A DNA stretch of 64,000 bases from CBDCKN01 sp965219035 (GTDB lineage Bacteria > Gemmatimonadota > Gemmatimonadetes > Longimicrobiales > Gaopeijiaceae), in contig CBDCMR010000001.1 of the NCBI GenBank assembly GCA_965219035.1, forward strand, positions 434,001-498,000, written 5' to 3'. The notes beneath the pieces are model-generated. The model had not been told where the DNA came from, did no database searches, and worked only from the letters and a program-made list of their open reading frames with translations. The translations under genes and the position numbers were made by a program. Of this stretch, positions 55,138 through 64,000 are shown in pieces; the first letter of the stretch is position 1, and every line of letters starts with the position of its first letter.

Positions 55138-56341
55138 ATGAAGTGGCTGCCCGCGCTCGTCTCCCTACTGGTTGTTTCCGCCTGCGCAGACCGGACCCCG
55201 AACAACGCGGAGCAACTCGACGCGCCGGCTGCGCTTCAGGGGCTCCTGGACGGGGGCGTTGCCGAGGGCATTCCCGGCCTCTCGGCCGCTGTCGCGACGA
55301 GTGACGGTCTGGTCTGGACCGGCGTCGCCGGTTCGGCCGATCTGGAGACGGGCGTGCCGGTGAGCCCCGACATGCTCTTCGGCATCGGCAGCATCACCAA
55401 GACCTTCGTTGCGGTTGTGATCCTTCAGCTCGTCGAGGAGGGGCTACTGGACCTGAACGCCACGTCCGCGGGTCTGCTGGGGTCGGCGGTGGACGGCATT
55501 CCGAACGCGGACGAAGCGACCGTCGCGCAGCTTCTGAACCACACGGGCGGTGTGCCGAGTTGGGAAGACGACCCGGTCTGGATCAGTGATGGCCGCGGAG
55601 CCACACTCGATGTGAGTCGTATCTGGGGCAAGAACCGAAACGATGCCCTACATCGAAGGGCACGAGCCGCTCGCCGAGGCCGGCGTGGCGTACAGCTACG
55701 CCAACACGAACTTCACGCTGCTCGGAATGATCATCGAGAAGGTGACCGGCTAGGAAGCGGTAGACGAGATCCACCGGCGCATCCTCGACCCGCTGGGTCT
55801 CGAGGACATCCATCTCGAGGGCTTCGAACCCGTGCCGGAGGAGCAGCTTCCGCACCGCTACCACTGGGCGACGCCGACCTTTCACGATGAGGCGGGTGTG
55901 AACGCGGCCTTCTCAGACGTGCGCCCGGAATTGATCGATGCCACCGGCTCGAACCTGTCGGTGGAATGGACGGCGGGTGGAATGGTCGCGACGGTGCGGG
56001 ATCTGGCGCTCTACGGCGTAGCACTACGGGATGGGCGGCTGCTCAACCCGGAGAGCATGGCGTTCATGACCGAGTGGTTTCCGATAGGTGAGCGCAGGCA
56101 GATGGGACACAACGTCTCTCGATCGGAATACCCGGACGGGCTGGCCGTGATCGGTCACAACGGCAGCGTTCTCGGGTTCACCGGTTCGCTCTACTGGGTG
56201 GAGGGTGCGGACGTGGTGGTGGCCGTGGTGTCCAACGTCGGAACGATGCACTCCGGAAGGGTGCCGGGCTCGGCCTCTTCCGTAGCGCGAGCGAGGGAGT
56301 TCGTGGACTTGGCAACGAGCGTGGCCGGCCTTCCGCGCTGA
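55138..56341 (+). pseudogene. serine hydrolase (beta-lactamase/class C family), frameshift and stop
   Basis: The start at ATG 55138 gives a lipoprotein signal (ALVSLLVVSACAD). The catalytic SITK motif follows in FGIGSITKTFVAVVILQ, and LLNHTGGVPSW. A one-base shift near 55635 moves into MPYIEGHEPLAEAGVAYSYA, in which YAN is the second motif. A TAG interrupts IIEKVTG-EAVDEI at 55751. The last part (SVEWTAGGMVATVRDLALYG, VIGHNGSVLGFTGSLYWVEG) reaches the stop. Two lesions make it a pseudogene. Confidence 0.8.
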
Positions 56342-56518
56342 CGCCCTGGGACCCGGTTCCAGCTCACTTCGACCTCTGCGCCAGACCCACTCAGGCCCGA
56401 CCCTGCGTCTGTTCCAACCTACCGGCCGAAGCGGGCGTCTAATACCTTGTCAGTCGGCGTATCCCGGCTTGGCGCACGGGTCCCCGCCCGCGTGTGCCTT
56501 CACCTCGACAGAAGAGCA

Positions 56519-56582
56519 ATGGCTCCCAAGGAGAAGACGCTCCTTTACGGGACGCTGGACACGCTGATCCTAAAGGCCGGAC
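56519..56582 (+). pseudogene. relic: PadR-type regulator N-terminus
   Basis: MAPKEKTLLYGTLDTLILKA is the typical first helix of PadR-family repressors. The sequence diverges right after it. Confidence 0.45.
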
Positions 56583-56729
56583 TTGGAGCTTGGTGATACG
56601 TCAGGTCAAGCTGGACCTGGGTTTCACGAATCCACCCTCACTAACCTCACGGCTTCTCAAAAAGAGGGCCATCGGTACTTCCCAGGCTCATCCATCTCCA
56701 CCCATCCGTCTCGGGCATCTCAGGATTCG

Positions 56730-57240
56730 TTACGACAGCACGATCCGCCGGGCTGCCTCCTCATAGATCCTCTTGTATGCTTCGAAGACGGTTCGGTTGG
56801 CGGAGTACTTGGCGTGACCAAAGTGCCCTGTTGTGGTGCTCAGCATGAGATCGCCCACTCGGTACCCCTGATGGAGTTGTGCACCGCGGAGACGCCGTGC
56901 AACCCTCTTGAATTCTGAGATGGCTTTTGTAGACGAATGAGCGACCCGGTCACGGATCTTGTTCGCATCATTGAGGCGGTCGGCAAAAGAACCCAACGCT
57001 CCGGCATAGGGCTGTCCCTGGTAGAAGAAGATCCTTGCTCGATCGACCACCTTCGATGGCTGTCGCCAGTCCAGGTAGTCGCGCTCAGCCTGGTGGGTAG
57101 GATTCGCGGAGTAGACCACGTAGGCATGGGGGAGGCCCTCGCACTTTCCCAGGCGAAGCGTAGGTGAGTACTCAGACGTGGTTTCAGCACCGGCGAGATA
57201 GCGTATCGTGGTTTGCTCTAGGAATTCTTCCCAAGCGGCG
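56730..57240 (-). CDS. HEPN-like domain protein, start unclear
   Basis: The reverse frame reads WFAAWEEFLEQTTIRYLAGA, ERDYLDWRQPSKVVDRARIF, FYQGQPYAGALGSFADRLND, then KIRDRVAHSSTKAISEFKRV. RDRVAH is an R-x4-H HEPN motif. The frame is open well above 57119 (where a GTG is the first formal start) and looks coding to about 57240, so the real start is uncertain or lost. HEPN domains are usually RNA-cutting or RNA-binding. No nucleotidyltransferase partner is nearby. Confidence 0.5.
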
Positions 57241-57401
57241 AACCACCCTCCTCCCCCATCGCATCTGTCGCGGTGAGCATCCGGCCCGTCAAATGAGCAA
57301 GCCGTTAACGCCCCTCTAAGCCACGAGGACGCTCCAGCCTATCCCAGATACCGAAGACAACCCGAAGACGCTCAGAACGCGAATAGAGGCGTCTGACAGG
57401 C

Positions 57402-57522
57402 ATCTTCTTGCGCCTCCCGGCCCGCTCTCGGATGTTGACCTCGGTCTGATCCTGGAGTACCCGTGTCCGATCCAGTTATCCGCCTGAATGCGGCTTTAGA
57501 AGGCCGCTACGCTATCGAGCGA
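57402..57522 (+). promoter_or_regulatory. kinase gene leader and first 20 codons, second copy
   Basis: TTGACCTCGGTCTGATCC, GGAG and a GTG start at 57463 are followed by codons for MSDPVIRLNAALEGRYAIER. They match 16478-16597. The kinase frame then runs into a lipoprotein gene. The kinase's catalytic-loop fragment appears later, at 59690. Confidence 0.65.
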
Positions 57523-57537
57523 GGGCGGAGGCGTGTG

Positions 57538-59664
57538 ATGCACCATGCTCGAAGCTGGACCGCAGGAATCGCTGTCGCAGGGAGCGTTCTTGTGGGCGCA
57601 TGCGGTGAATCAGAATCTGCCGGACCGACCGGACCTGATCGCTACTTCCCGGTGGCGCACTACGTGGAGTTCTATCACGCAGGGTTCAGCGTCCTTCCGA
57701 ACGGTCGGCTCGAGGCGGAGGTGAATCCCGGTGAGCGTACCCTGCTCAATATTCTTCCAGCGTTTGGCCGAAACGCCAGCTTCTCAGTGGACGCTCGGTG
57801 GTCTGGGGCCGACGGCGCAGGTAATCCGTCGGAGGGCGCCTCTTTCATTATCAAGGCCGATTGGCGCTACCGGAGGTCGAGCCCTTGGGTGGACGTCCAC
57901 GTTTCGTTCGACAGTGATTTTGTCAGCTTGCGCAACTTGCGGTGCCGATTTCCCGAGGACTGTGCGTGGAGACCGTTCGACTTTCAACCCGGTGAATGGT
58001 ACACCTTCGCCGTGGAGCGCGCGGGAGAAGAACTCGTCGTATCGGTGAGCGGGACGGAAATGCTGCGGACGACGCTCCAACCGAAGAGCGGAGTGCTCAA
58101 CGTACCGGAGGACGGTGATGTCGGCGGCTTCGGTCTCATGCTCGAGGGCGATCGCGACTTCAGGCAATGGGTCCAGTTTGACAATCTGCAAATCGCCGGG
58201 GACAGGTCGCCACGGGAATACCAAGCCCATATCACCCCCTTCATGATCGAGAGTGACGAGTATTTGTACTCTGTGATCTACGAGGCTGGTTTCGAGCCCT
58301 GGGCGCAAGGCGATGCGGACGGATCCATTCCCGTTTTGGAGGCGGCATCCCGATTGTACGGTGTTCCTCCCCTGTCGAACCGCTTGGGTACTGTGCAGGC
58401 CAGAGGCGAATATTTCGCTTCTGGCTACGGCTTTAACCGTCTGGGAATCATCGAGCAGCAAGGACATGATCGGCCGGTGGGGCCGCCGCGCCATGAGCTG
58501 GCCCATAACTGGCAGCATCTGTACTCAAAGCGATGGAACACGGAAGGCTCGGCCGAGTTTGCCCGCCGTGCGATTCAGGAGGCCGACAACAAGGTCCTGA
58601 CGACGGCGGACAATCTGGGCCTCAAACCGCACCTACGTGAGCGTTTTGACGAGACTCAGTGGGGAAGCGAATTCCTTCTGGACGACGATCGTGTGCTGAC
58701 CTTTGTTGACTTGCCCACCGATGATTATTGGCGGGGGTTCTGGAAGTCCGAGGTTTTCACGTTGGTCATCTACCGCATACTGGGTCCGAGCGGGTATCGA
58801 GAACTCCATCGCGAGGCGCTCGCGCTCGGGCATGGCATGAATTCCGAAGAGATGAAAGCCATCATGGAAAGGATTCTCGGGCGGGATCTGACCGACGTCT
58901 TCGCGGGTTGGGTGTATCCGGGACAGAGCGTTTTCCCGATCGAGGGCACGTTCTCAGACAGCGATGGCGATGGGTTGGGTGATCTCGATGAACTTCTCAT
59001 GGGAACCGACGTCGATCGGGCGGACACTGATGGGGATGGGCATCGCGACCGGCGGGAGATTGCGGCTGGGTTCAATCCGCTGGACCCCGGTGATGTTCCG
59101 CCGCCGTCTGCGATCGTCATTGATGGGGACGGCGCAGACTGGTCGGCGGTCGCAACGGCGGCGGAAGATGCCAGAGAAGAAGTGGGAGACGCCGACTTCA
59201 AAGCCTTTCGGTTCGTTGGCAATGCGACCGACCGCACGTTCCACGTGCGAGTCGACTACTGGCGGGCCTTCGTGGAGGATCGTGATTTCGATAGCCACGC
59301 GACGGTCGACTTCGATTTGGACGGGAACGGAGATTATGACTATCGGGTGAATCTCTTCTTCCAGATCGGAGTGTCCAATGCGTTCCTCACCAGGGGCTTT
59401 GCCTCGCGCGAGCTTTGGGATGATACGCAGTGGACGGGGTTGTCCGCGGATGGTGTGCAAGTGGCGTTCGGGGAAGAAGGCGGTTTCGGGTTTGTGGAGG
59501 CGTCTATTCCGTGGGATCTCTTTGAGGCCCCATCCGGGTTCGAGGTGAGTGTGTCCGGGGGCTCCCAGATGGGGGCCGACCGGCTCGATGCCTCACCAGT
59601 CAGCGTGGCAATGAACGCTACCCTACCGGAACTTCCACGAACTGTTTGGACGCCGCGCCGCTGA
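57538..59664 (+). CDS. secreted zinc-metallopeptidase-like lipoprotein with TSP3 repeats
   Basis: I choose the ATG at 57538. It has its own GGAGG ribosome site 7 bp upstream and begins a lipobox signal (GIAVAGSVLVGACGES). The in-frame kinase GTG at 57463 is the alternative. Residues about 25-220 look like a concanavalin-type sandwich. HELAHNWQHLYSKRWNTEGS near residue 319 is an HExxH site with a downstream Glu, typical of gluzincins. DSDGDGLGDLDELL and DTDGDGHRDRREI are calcium-binding thrombospondin type 3 repeats. The C-terminal part (IDGDGADWSAVATAAEDARE) resembles a CBM9-like domain. It appears intact. Confidence 0.75.
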   Translation: MHHARSWTAGIAVAGSVLVGACGESESAGPTGPDRYFPVAHYVEFYHAGFSVLPNGRLEAEVNPGERTLLNILPAFGRNASFSVDARWSGADGAGNPSEGASFIIKADWRYRRSSPWVDVHVSFDSDFVSLRNLRCRFPEDCAWRPFDFQPGEWYTFAVERAGEELVVSVSGTEMLRTTLQPKSGVLNVPEDGDVGGFGLMLEGDRDFRQWVQFDNLQIAGDRSPREYQAHITPFMIESDEYLYSVIYEAGFEPWAQGDADGSIPVLEAASRLYGVPPLSNRLGTVQARGEYFASGYGFNRLGIIEQQGHDRPVGPPRHELAHNWQHLYSKRWNTEGSAEFARRAIQEADNKVLTTADNLGLKPHLRERFDETQWGSEFLLDDDRVLTFVDLPTDDYWRGFWKSEVFTLVIYRILGPSGYRELHREALALGHGMNSEEMKAIMERILGRDLTDVFAGWVYPGQSVFPIEGTFSDSDGDGLGDLDELLMGTDVDRADTDGDGHRDRREIAAGFNPLDPGDVPPPSAIVIDGDGADWSAVATAAEDAREEVGDADFKAFRFVGNATDRTFHVRVDYWRAFVEDRDFDSHATVDFDLDGNGDYDYRVNLFFQIGVSNAFLTRGFASRELWDDTQWTGLSADGVQVAFGEEGGFGFVEASIPWDLFEAPSGFEVSVSGGSQMGADRLDASPVSVAMNATLPELPRTVWTPRR

Positions 59665-59689
59665 GTTCCGGGGCGGGGGCGCCCGCCCG

Positions 59690-59838
59690 TGTGCCAAGGC
59701 GCGACTCAGGAACGGCGTCATTCACCGCGACATCAAACCTGCGAACATCCTCCTCCACGACGGTAGGCCGGTGGTCGTGGACTTCGGGATCGCACCCGCA
59801 GTGATCACAGCAGCCGGTGCATCCGCTCTGCGGTTGTG
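59690..59838 (+). pseudogene. relic: protein-kinase catalytic loop
   Basis: The frame NGVIHRDIKPANILLHDGRP then VVVDFGIAPAV contains the HRDIKPxN catalytic loop and DFG metal site of a serine/threonine kinase. The N-lobe (about 110 residues) is missing and the metallopeptidase gene sits between this and the kinase start at 57463. The serine-recombinase operon begins at about 59817. Confidence 0.65.
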
Positions 59839-60098
59839 AGCTGGAGGTCTCCGGTCGCCACGTCCGAGGCGGCGAGGCGAGTTTTGTAGTCGTCCTTACC
59901 GACAGGACCAAGACCGAGGTCCCGGAGTGGATGACGAAGGTGGACGCGCGGATCGGGGCTCAGCTGGTCTCGTCTCCGACAGTGTCTGTTTCCGCACTGC
60001 AAGCCCTCAGGCGTCTGCTTGACGCCCTCATGGCCAGCGGAGAGCCTTCGGCCGATCTTGATGATCCCGCTTCCCCGGCATCCGGAGACTCGCCATGA
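59817..60098 (+). CDS. DUF5372-like recombinase accessory protein
   Basis: This 93-aa frame (MHPLCGCELEVSGRHVRGGE, then FVVVLTDRTKTEVPEWMTKV and VSALQALRRLLDALMAS) resembles the small DUF5372-type proteins found before large serine recombinases. The name is from memory and uncertain. The stop overlaps the next ATG (ATGA). It may lack a few N-terminal residues, because the kinase relic runs up to its start. Confidence 0.45.
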   Translation: MHPLCGCELEVSGRHVRGGEASFVVVLTDRTKTEVPEWMTKVDARIGAQLVSSPTVSVSALQALRRLLDALMASGEPSADLDDPASPASGDSP

Positions 60099-60256
60099 AG
60101 GCTCAACAGCCGTTTCTGCCCCTGGGCTTCGGCCGCATCCACTGGGATACCCTCTCCCCGGAGGTTCGGGCGAGGGTACTGGAGCTTTGGATCCAGCTGC
60201 TGCGCGAGCATCTGCTGCGGCGGGAGGCTTCCGAGGCCGAGGGGGCGACCTCATGA
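60095..60256 (+). CDS. small protein in recombinase operon
   Basis: This 53-aa protein (MKAQQPFLPLGFGRIHWDTL, then RARVLELWIQLLREHLLRRE) overlaps both neighbours by ATGA junctions. An amphipathic helix is likely. Its conservation next to serine recombinases is inferred from the tight coupling; function unknown. Confidence 0.5.
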   Translation: MKAQQPFLPLGFGRIHWDTLSPEVRARVLELWIQLLREHLLRREASEAEGATS

Positions 60257-62351
60257 TCGCGGCCAAGATCACACCGAAGCACCTGAAGCGAACAGCCTAC
60301 ATCTACATCCGCCAGTCGTCGCTCAGTCAGGTCAGGAGAACCTGGAGAGCCGGCGCCGGCAGTACGAGCTGGCGGACCGAGCCCGCTCCCTGGGCTGGAG
60401 CCAGGTGGAGGTGGTGGATGAGGACCTGGGACGGTCCGGATCGGGGCGGGTCGTGCGCCCTGGATTTCAGCGGCTAGTGTCGGCCGTCTGCCTGGAGGAG
60501 GTGGGCGGGGTGTTCGCGCTCGAAGCCTCACGTCTGGCCCGCAACAACAGGGACTGGTACCACCTGGTCGACCTGTGCGCACTGACCTCGACGCTCATCA
60601 TCGACGCCGAAGGGATCTATGATCCCCACCACTTCAACGACCGGATGCTCCTGGGTCTCAAGGGCACCATGAGCGAGTGGGAGCTGGGGGTCATGCGCCA
60701 GCGGTCGCTTGTGGCGCTGCGTGAGAAAGCGGAACGCGGGGAGCTCTATACCACCCTCCCTATCGGGTTCCTGAGGACCCGGGACGATCGGTGCGAGCTG
60801 GATCCGGATCGGCGGATCCAGAAGAGCATCGGGTTGGTGTTCGAGAAGTTCGAGGAGCTGGGAAGCATCCGGCAGGTCCTCCTCTGGTTCCGGCAGGAAG
60901 GAGTGGAGTTCCCCAGCGTCAAGTACGGGCCCTACGGCCGCGGCGTGGTCTGGAAGCTCCCGGTCTATAACTCGGTTCACCATATCCTCACCAATCCCGT
61001 GTATGCGGGCGCCTACGCGTACGGACGGACCCGCACGGAGACCGCGATCGTCGACGGTCAGCCGAGGAGGCGCCAAGGGATCCCGGTTGCCCAGAGCGAG
61101 TGGGCCGTCTTGATTCCCGAGCATCACGAGGGCTACATCGGGTGGGAGCAGTATCAGGCGAACCAGAAGCGGATCGCAGAGAACGTGCAGATGAAGGGGC
61201 TCATGAGCCGGGGTGCTCCCCGACGAGGCCGCTCGCTCCTCGCGGGGCTGCTTCGGTGCCGACGCTGCGGCCGCCGGCTGCATGTCACCTACAGCGGCGC
61301 CAACGGGCAGACCCCCCGCTATGGCTGCCGTGGCGCGGCGATCAATCACGGGGCCGGCTCGTGCATCTCGTTCGGCGGCCTCGCCGCAGACCGAGCCGTG
61401 GAGGCAGCCGTTCTCGCTGTCATCCAACCGGGCGCCATAGAGGCTGTCATTCGAGCCGCGGAGCACGCCAAGGCGGACCGGCAGCGGGACCATGACGTGC
61501 TCGCGCTCAAGCTGGAGCAGGCCCGCTACGAGGCGGAGCGGACGCGTCGGCAATACGATGCTGCAGAGCCAGAGAACCGCCTTGTGGCTGCCGAGCTCGA
61601 GCGGCGCTGGAACCGAGCCTTGGAGGTGGTGGCCGAAGTCGAACGGGAGTGGGTGGCCTTCGAGGCTGGCGAGCGTCAGAAGGACGAGAGGATCGACCGC
61701 GCAGCTCTCCTGCAGTTGGCAGAGGATCTGCCCAGCGTATGGCACGATCCACAGTCCGACATGAGGCTCAAGAAACGCATCGTCCGTACCCTCATCGAAG
61801 AGATCCTGGTCGATGTGGACGAAGAATCGGCCCGCATCCACATGGTCGTTCGCTGGGCCGGTGGGCAGCACGCTCGACTCTCGGTCCGGAAGAAGCGCAC
61901 GGGGCAGCACCGCTACACGACGGACCGAAAGGTGGTGGAGATCGTAAGGGAGCTCGCGGCCATACTCCCAGACGGACAGATCGCTCGGGTCCTGAACCGC
62001 CTGGGCCTCAAAACGGGACGAAACAACAGCTGGACGGCGGGCCGGGTCACCAGCCTGCGCCACTATCACGACATCCCGGTCTATGACCCCGTGATCTGCA
62101 AGCGGGAGGGACTGCTCACCCTGCAAGAGGCAGCCGCGTCCCTGGACGTCAGCCCACCCGTCGTCACCAGGCTGCTGCGGAGGGGGATCCTCCTGGGACG
62201 GCAGGTCGTGCCGTACGCCCCGTGGACGATCCGGGCCGCAGATCTCCATGAGCCCGCCGTTCAGGAGTACGTCCGACGCGTGCACGCCGGCAGAAGTGCT
62301 CCGCAAACTCCGGATCCTGAACAGCTAACTATAGACCCTGCAATCACATAG
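60253..62351 (+). pseudogene. large serine recombinase, one frameshift near the N-terminus
   Basis: The ATG at 60253 overlaps the preceding stop and gives MIAAKITPKHLKRTAYIYIR followed by QSS, which includes the catalytic Ser. One G appears missing near 60337; after it the frame continues ENLESRRRQYELADRARSLG and FALEASRLARNNRDWYHLVD. Recombinase and zinc-ribbon domains follow (HHILTNPVYAGAYAYGRTRT, CRRCGRRLHVTYSGANG). Then come a coiled coil and a C-terminal helix-turn-helix (LLTLQEAAASLDVSPPVVTR). It would exchange DNA at att sites. If the shift is real it is inactive; if it is an error, the operon is intact. Confidence 0.8.
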
Positions 62352-62378
62352 AAAGGTGGTGCAGTATGTCACCGGATC

Positions 62379-62411
62379 GGGCGGGCCGAGGAACACGACG
62401 TTCTCCTTGCG
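62379..62411 (-). pseudogene. possible IstB (IS21 helper) micro-relic
   Basis: The reverse strand encodes RKENVVFLGPP, the start of the Walker A segment of IS21 IstB ATPases (FLGPPGTGKT), then diverges. It is only 11 residues, so chance similarity cannot be excluded. Confidence 0.2.
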
Positions 62412-62414
62412 CTC

Positions 62415-63287
62415 ATGGTGGAGGCCTACGTGAGCGGTGTGTCGCAGCGCAAGATGGGCGACGTGACTGAAGCACTGCTGGGTGAGCGCGTGGGACGCTC
62501 GACGGTAAGGCTGGTCGCGAAGCGGCTCGATGGGGCTGTAGAAGCGCTGCGGAGCGCACCCATCGAGGGGCCTCACCCCTATCTGTATCTGGACGCGACG
62601 TTCCTCGATGCGCGCTGGGCCAGGAAGGTCGAGAACGTGAGCGCGCTCGTGGCCTACGCGGTGGATCCGGACAGTCACCGCCGGCTCCTGGCCATCACGC
62701 TAGGCCCTGAGGAGTCAGAGGACAGTTGGTCGGAGTTCCTCGAGCAGCTCCTGGAGCGAGGTCTCAGCGGCGTCGAACTGGTGATCGCCGACGAGCACGC
62801 GGGCCTGGCAGCTGCGCCGCGCCGCTTCCTGCCTGAGGTGCGCCGTCAGCGCTGCACCGTGCACCTGCAACGCAACGTGCTGGCCAAGGTCCCGCATCGC
62901 CTGCGCAAGCGTGTGACGCGCGAGGTTGCCGCCGTCTTCCGGGCCCCCGGGCTCGCTGAGGCGAAGAAGCGCCTGGCCGAGATCACGGCGCGCTGGCACA
63001 ACGAACTCCCCGAGGCAATGAAGGTGCTCGAGCGGGGCTTCACGGCCGCCACCCAGTTCTACGCGTTTCCCGAGCCCCACTGGGCCAGGCTACGCACCAC
63101 GAACAGCCTCGAGCGCCTGCACACCGAGATCAAGCGTCGAATCCGGAGCGCCGGCGCCTTCCCCGACCGAGCCAGTGCGCTCCGCCTCATCACCGCGGTT
63201 GCTCTGAGGACTACTGCGGTCTGGAGCGAGCGCCGTTACCTGGACCTCTCACTCCTCGAGCCCAAGGAGGTCGCCAAGGCAGCCTAA
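62415..63287 (+). CDS. IS256 (Mutator) family transposase B, N-terminus missing
   Basis: From the first ATG this 290-aa protein has the core MVEAYVSGVSQRKMGDVTEA and the catalytic blocks LYLDATFLDARW and LVIADEHAGL. CTVHLQRNVL and the final LRTTNSLERLHTEIKRRIRS (Glu) follow. Family members are about 400 residues, so roughly 100 N-terminal residues are lost at a junction near 62385. The frame itself is undamaged. The right end was not delimited. Confidence 0.8.
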   Translation: MVEAYVSGVSQRKMGDVTEALLGERVGRSTVRLVAKRLDGAVEALRSAPIEGPHPYLYLDATFLDARWARKVENVSALVAYAVDPDSHRRLLAITLGPEESEDSWSEFLEQLLERGLSGVELVIADEHAGLAAAPRRFLPEVRRQRCTVHLQRNVLAKVPHRLRKRVTREVAAVFRAPGLAEAKKRLAEITARWHNELPEAMKVLERGFTAATQFYAFPEPHWARLRTTNSLERLHTEIKRRIRSAGAFPDRASALRLITAVALRTTAVWSERRYLDLSLLEPKEVAKAA

Positions 63288-63339
63288 CCGAAGCATCGAG
63301 GAGCTTCCTCTCACTTATACACACAACTCGGGACTTGAC

Positions 63340-63868
63340 CGAGTGTGTAGAAGATCTCCCCGTCGAGCCACCTTCACCACGTCCTGCCTCAGGGCCTCTT
63401 CGTCCTCCCTGCGCTTCGGGATCCGACGCTGCGTCGAGCGCGCCTGTCCCAGCACCCGGCACGCTTTCCTTTCGCTCACCCCAAGCCGCTGCCGCACGTG
63501 CACCACGCACCGCCTGCGCCGCTCGGGGCTCAGAAGTTTCCCTTGGACGCTTCCTTCAAAATCATGTTGTCCACCGCCTGCTTCAGTCGCTGGTTTTGCT
63601 TCTCGAACGTCTTGAGCCGCTTCGCCTGGCTCACCTTCATTCCCCCGTACTCTTTGCGCCACCGGTAGTACGTTTGCTCGCTCACCCCCAGCTCCCGGCA
63701 CACTTGCTTGACCCTCTTCCCGTTCGCCAGGGCCACTTCCGCCCTGCGCAGTTGGTTGATGATTTGTCCCGCGCTCAGCTTCTTTGGCGCTGCCATCCTG
63801 ACCTCCTTTTCCATGTCTCGACCCGTCCAGAATTCTAAAACTGGACTTGTCTCGTTTTAGGGGGTCAG
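63340..63868 (-). mobile_element. IS3-family relic E
   Basis: The outer end (TGATCTGACCCCCTAAAACG on the reverse strand) matches IS3 A-type termini. OrfA is whole. OrfB has its first 60 residues (SPERRRRCVVHVRQRLGVSE), after which a deletion joins VVKVARR to GEIFY, a later OrfB segment, and the element stops near 63340. Confidence 0.75.
63530..63814 (-). CDS. IS3-family transposase OrfA (relic E)
   Basis: This 94-aa protein has the same helix-turn-helix (KQVCRELGVSEQTYYRWRKE) and coiled segment as the copy at 4111. It ends LKEASKGNF before the frameshift site. A start at MAAPKKLSAG (six codons in) follows the GGAGG site better than the first Met. It cannot move the element without OrfB. Confidence 0.8.
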   Translation of the reverse strand: MEKEVRMAAPKKLSAGQIINQLRRAEVALANGKRVKQVCRELGVSEQTYYRWRKEYGGMKVSQAKRLKTFEKQNQRLKQAVDNMILKEASKGNF

Positions 63869-64000
63869 ATCACAGTCCCCTCGGTCAGGCTCGCCGCATC
63901 ACACTGCGTTCGGCCTTGAAGCCCCGTTGGGATCCCGCGTGAACTGAGAGAGGCGGCAAGGCAGCCCAGCGTTGGTTGCGGCTCCCTCGGGGGGCGACTA

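Noticed and set aside
60528..62306. 592-aa reverse frame opposite the serine recombinase
   Set aside because: It is antisense to a recombinase with recognised motifs and has no domain character.

Overview
The window is high-GC and dominated by mobile DNA and broken genes. It looks like accessory DNA from a Gemmatimonadota-type bacterium. That is an inference from family resemblance: serine/threonine-kinase leaders, NHL-repeat and collagen-like lipoproteins, a DUF5916-type barrel tail and exported amidohydrolases all recur in that phylum. No rRNA, tRNA or CRISPR array was seen.

Layout. 1-2.4 kb: integrase/excisionase module, a palindromic repeat, a HEPN protein and a cut collagen-like lipoprotein. 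2.5-5.3 kb: an IS481 element and an IS3 element. 5.3-10.1 kb: relics of a mobile element (integrase tail, palindrome, relaxation-like protein) and chromosomal pseudogenes. 10.2-12.6 kb: an IS110 transposase split by a second IS481 copy. 13.2-16.3 kb: small unknown genes, an HsdM tail, mobC, an integrase tail and IS256. 16.4-19.6 kb: two NHL-repeat lipoproteins and a cytochrome-c-like lipoprotein bounded by a perfect 75-bp inverted repeat. 19.6-28.7 kb: an IS3 element split by a second IS3 element, two exported amidohydrolases, and an inverted copy of that second element, which cuts a type I restriction HsdR gene (28.7-30.7 kb). 31.3-34.6 kb: an IS66-type element carrying a DruA-like (DUF4338) gene. 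34.6-41.1 kb: shuffled integrase relics, a HigBA pair, an unknown two-gene membrane operon and a broken AbiE pair.

41.1-51.5 kb appears to be one integrated island. It carries a tyrosine integrase, an unknown two-gene operon with a 1145-aa protein, and a restriction-modification pair with an M.PvuII-like methylase. It splits a relaxation-like gene whose two halves lie at its ends and share a 12-13 bp repeat. 52-59.7 kb returns to chromosomal genes: an aromatic-amino-acid-decarboxylase family enzyme, DinB, a broken serine hydrolase, a HEPN protein and a secreted metallopeptidase placed behind a kinase leader. 59.7-64 kb holds a serine-recombinase operon, IS256 and an IS3 relic.

The most unusual signal is a repeated unit: the 3' end of the relaxation-like gene, then 172-173 bp, then a 90-bp palindrome. 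It occurs four times with the same orientation and spacing, which suggests the terminus of an undescribed family of mobilizable elements. The unknown two-gene system inside the 41-51 kb island is the best candidate for a new defence system.
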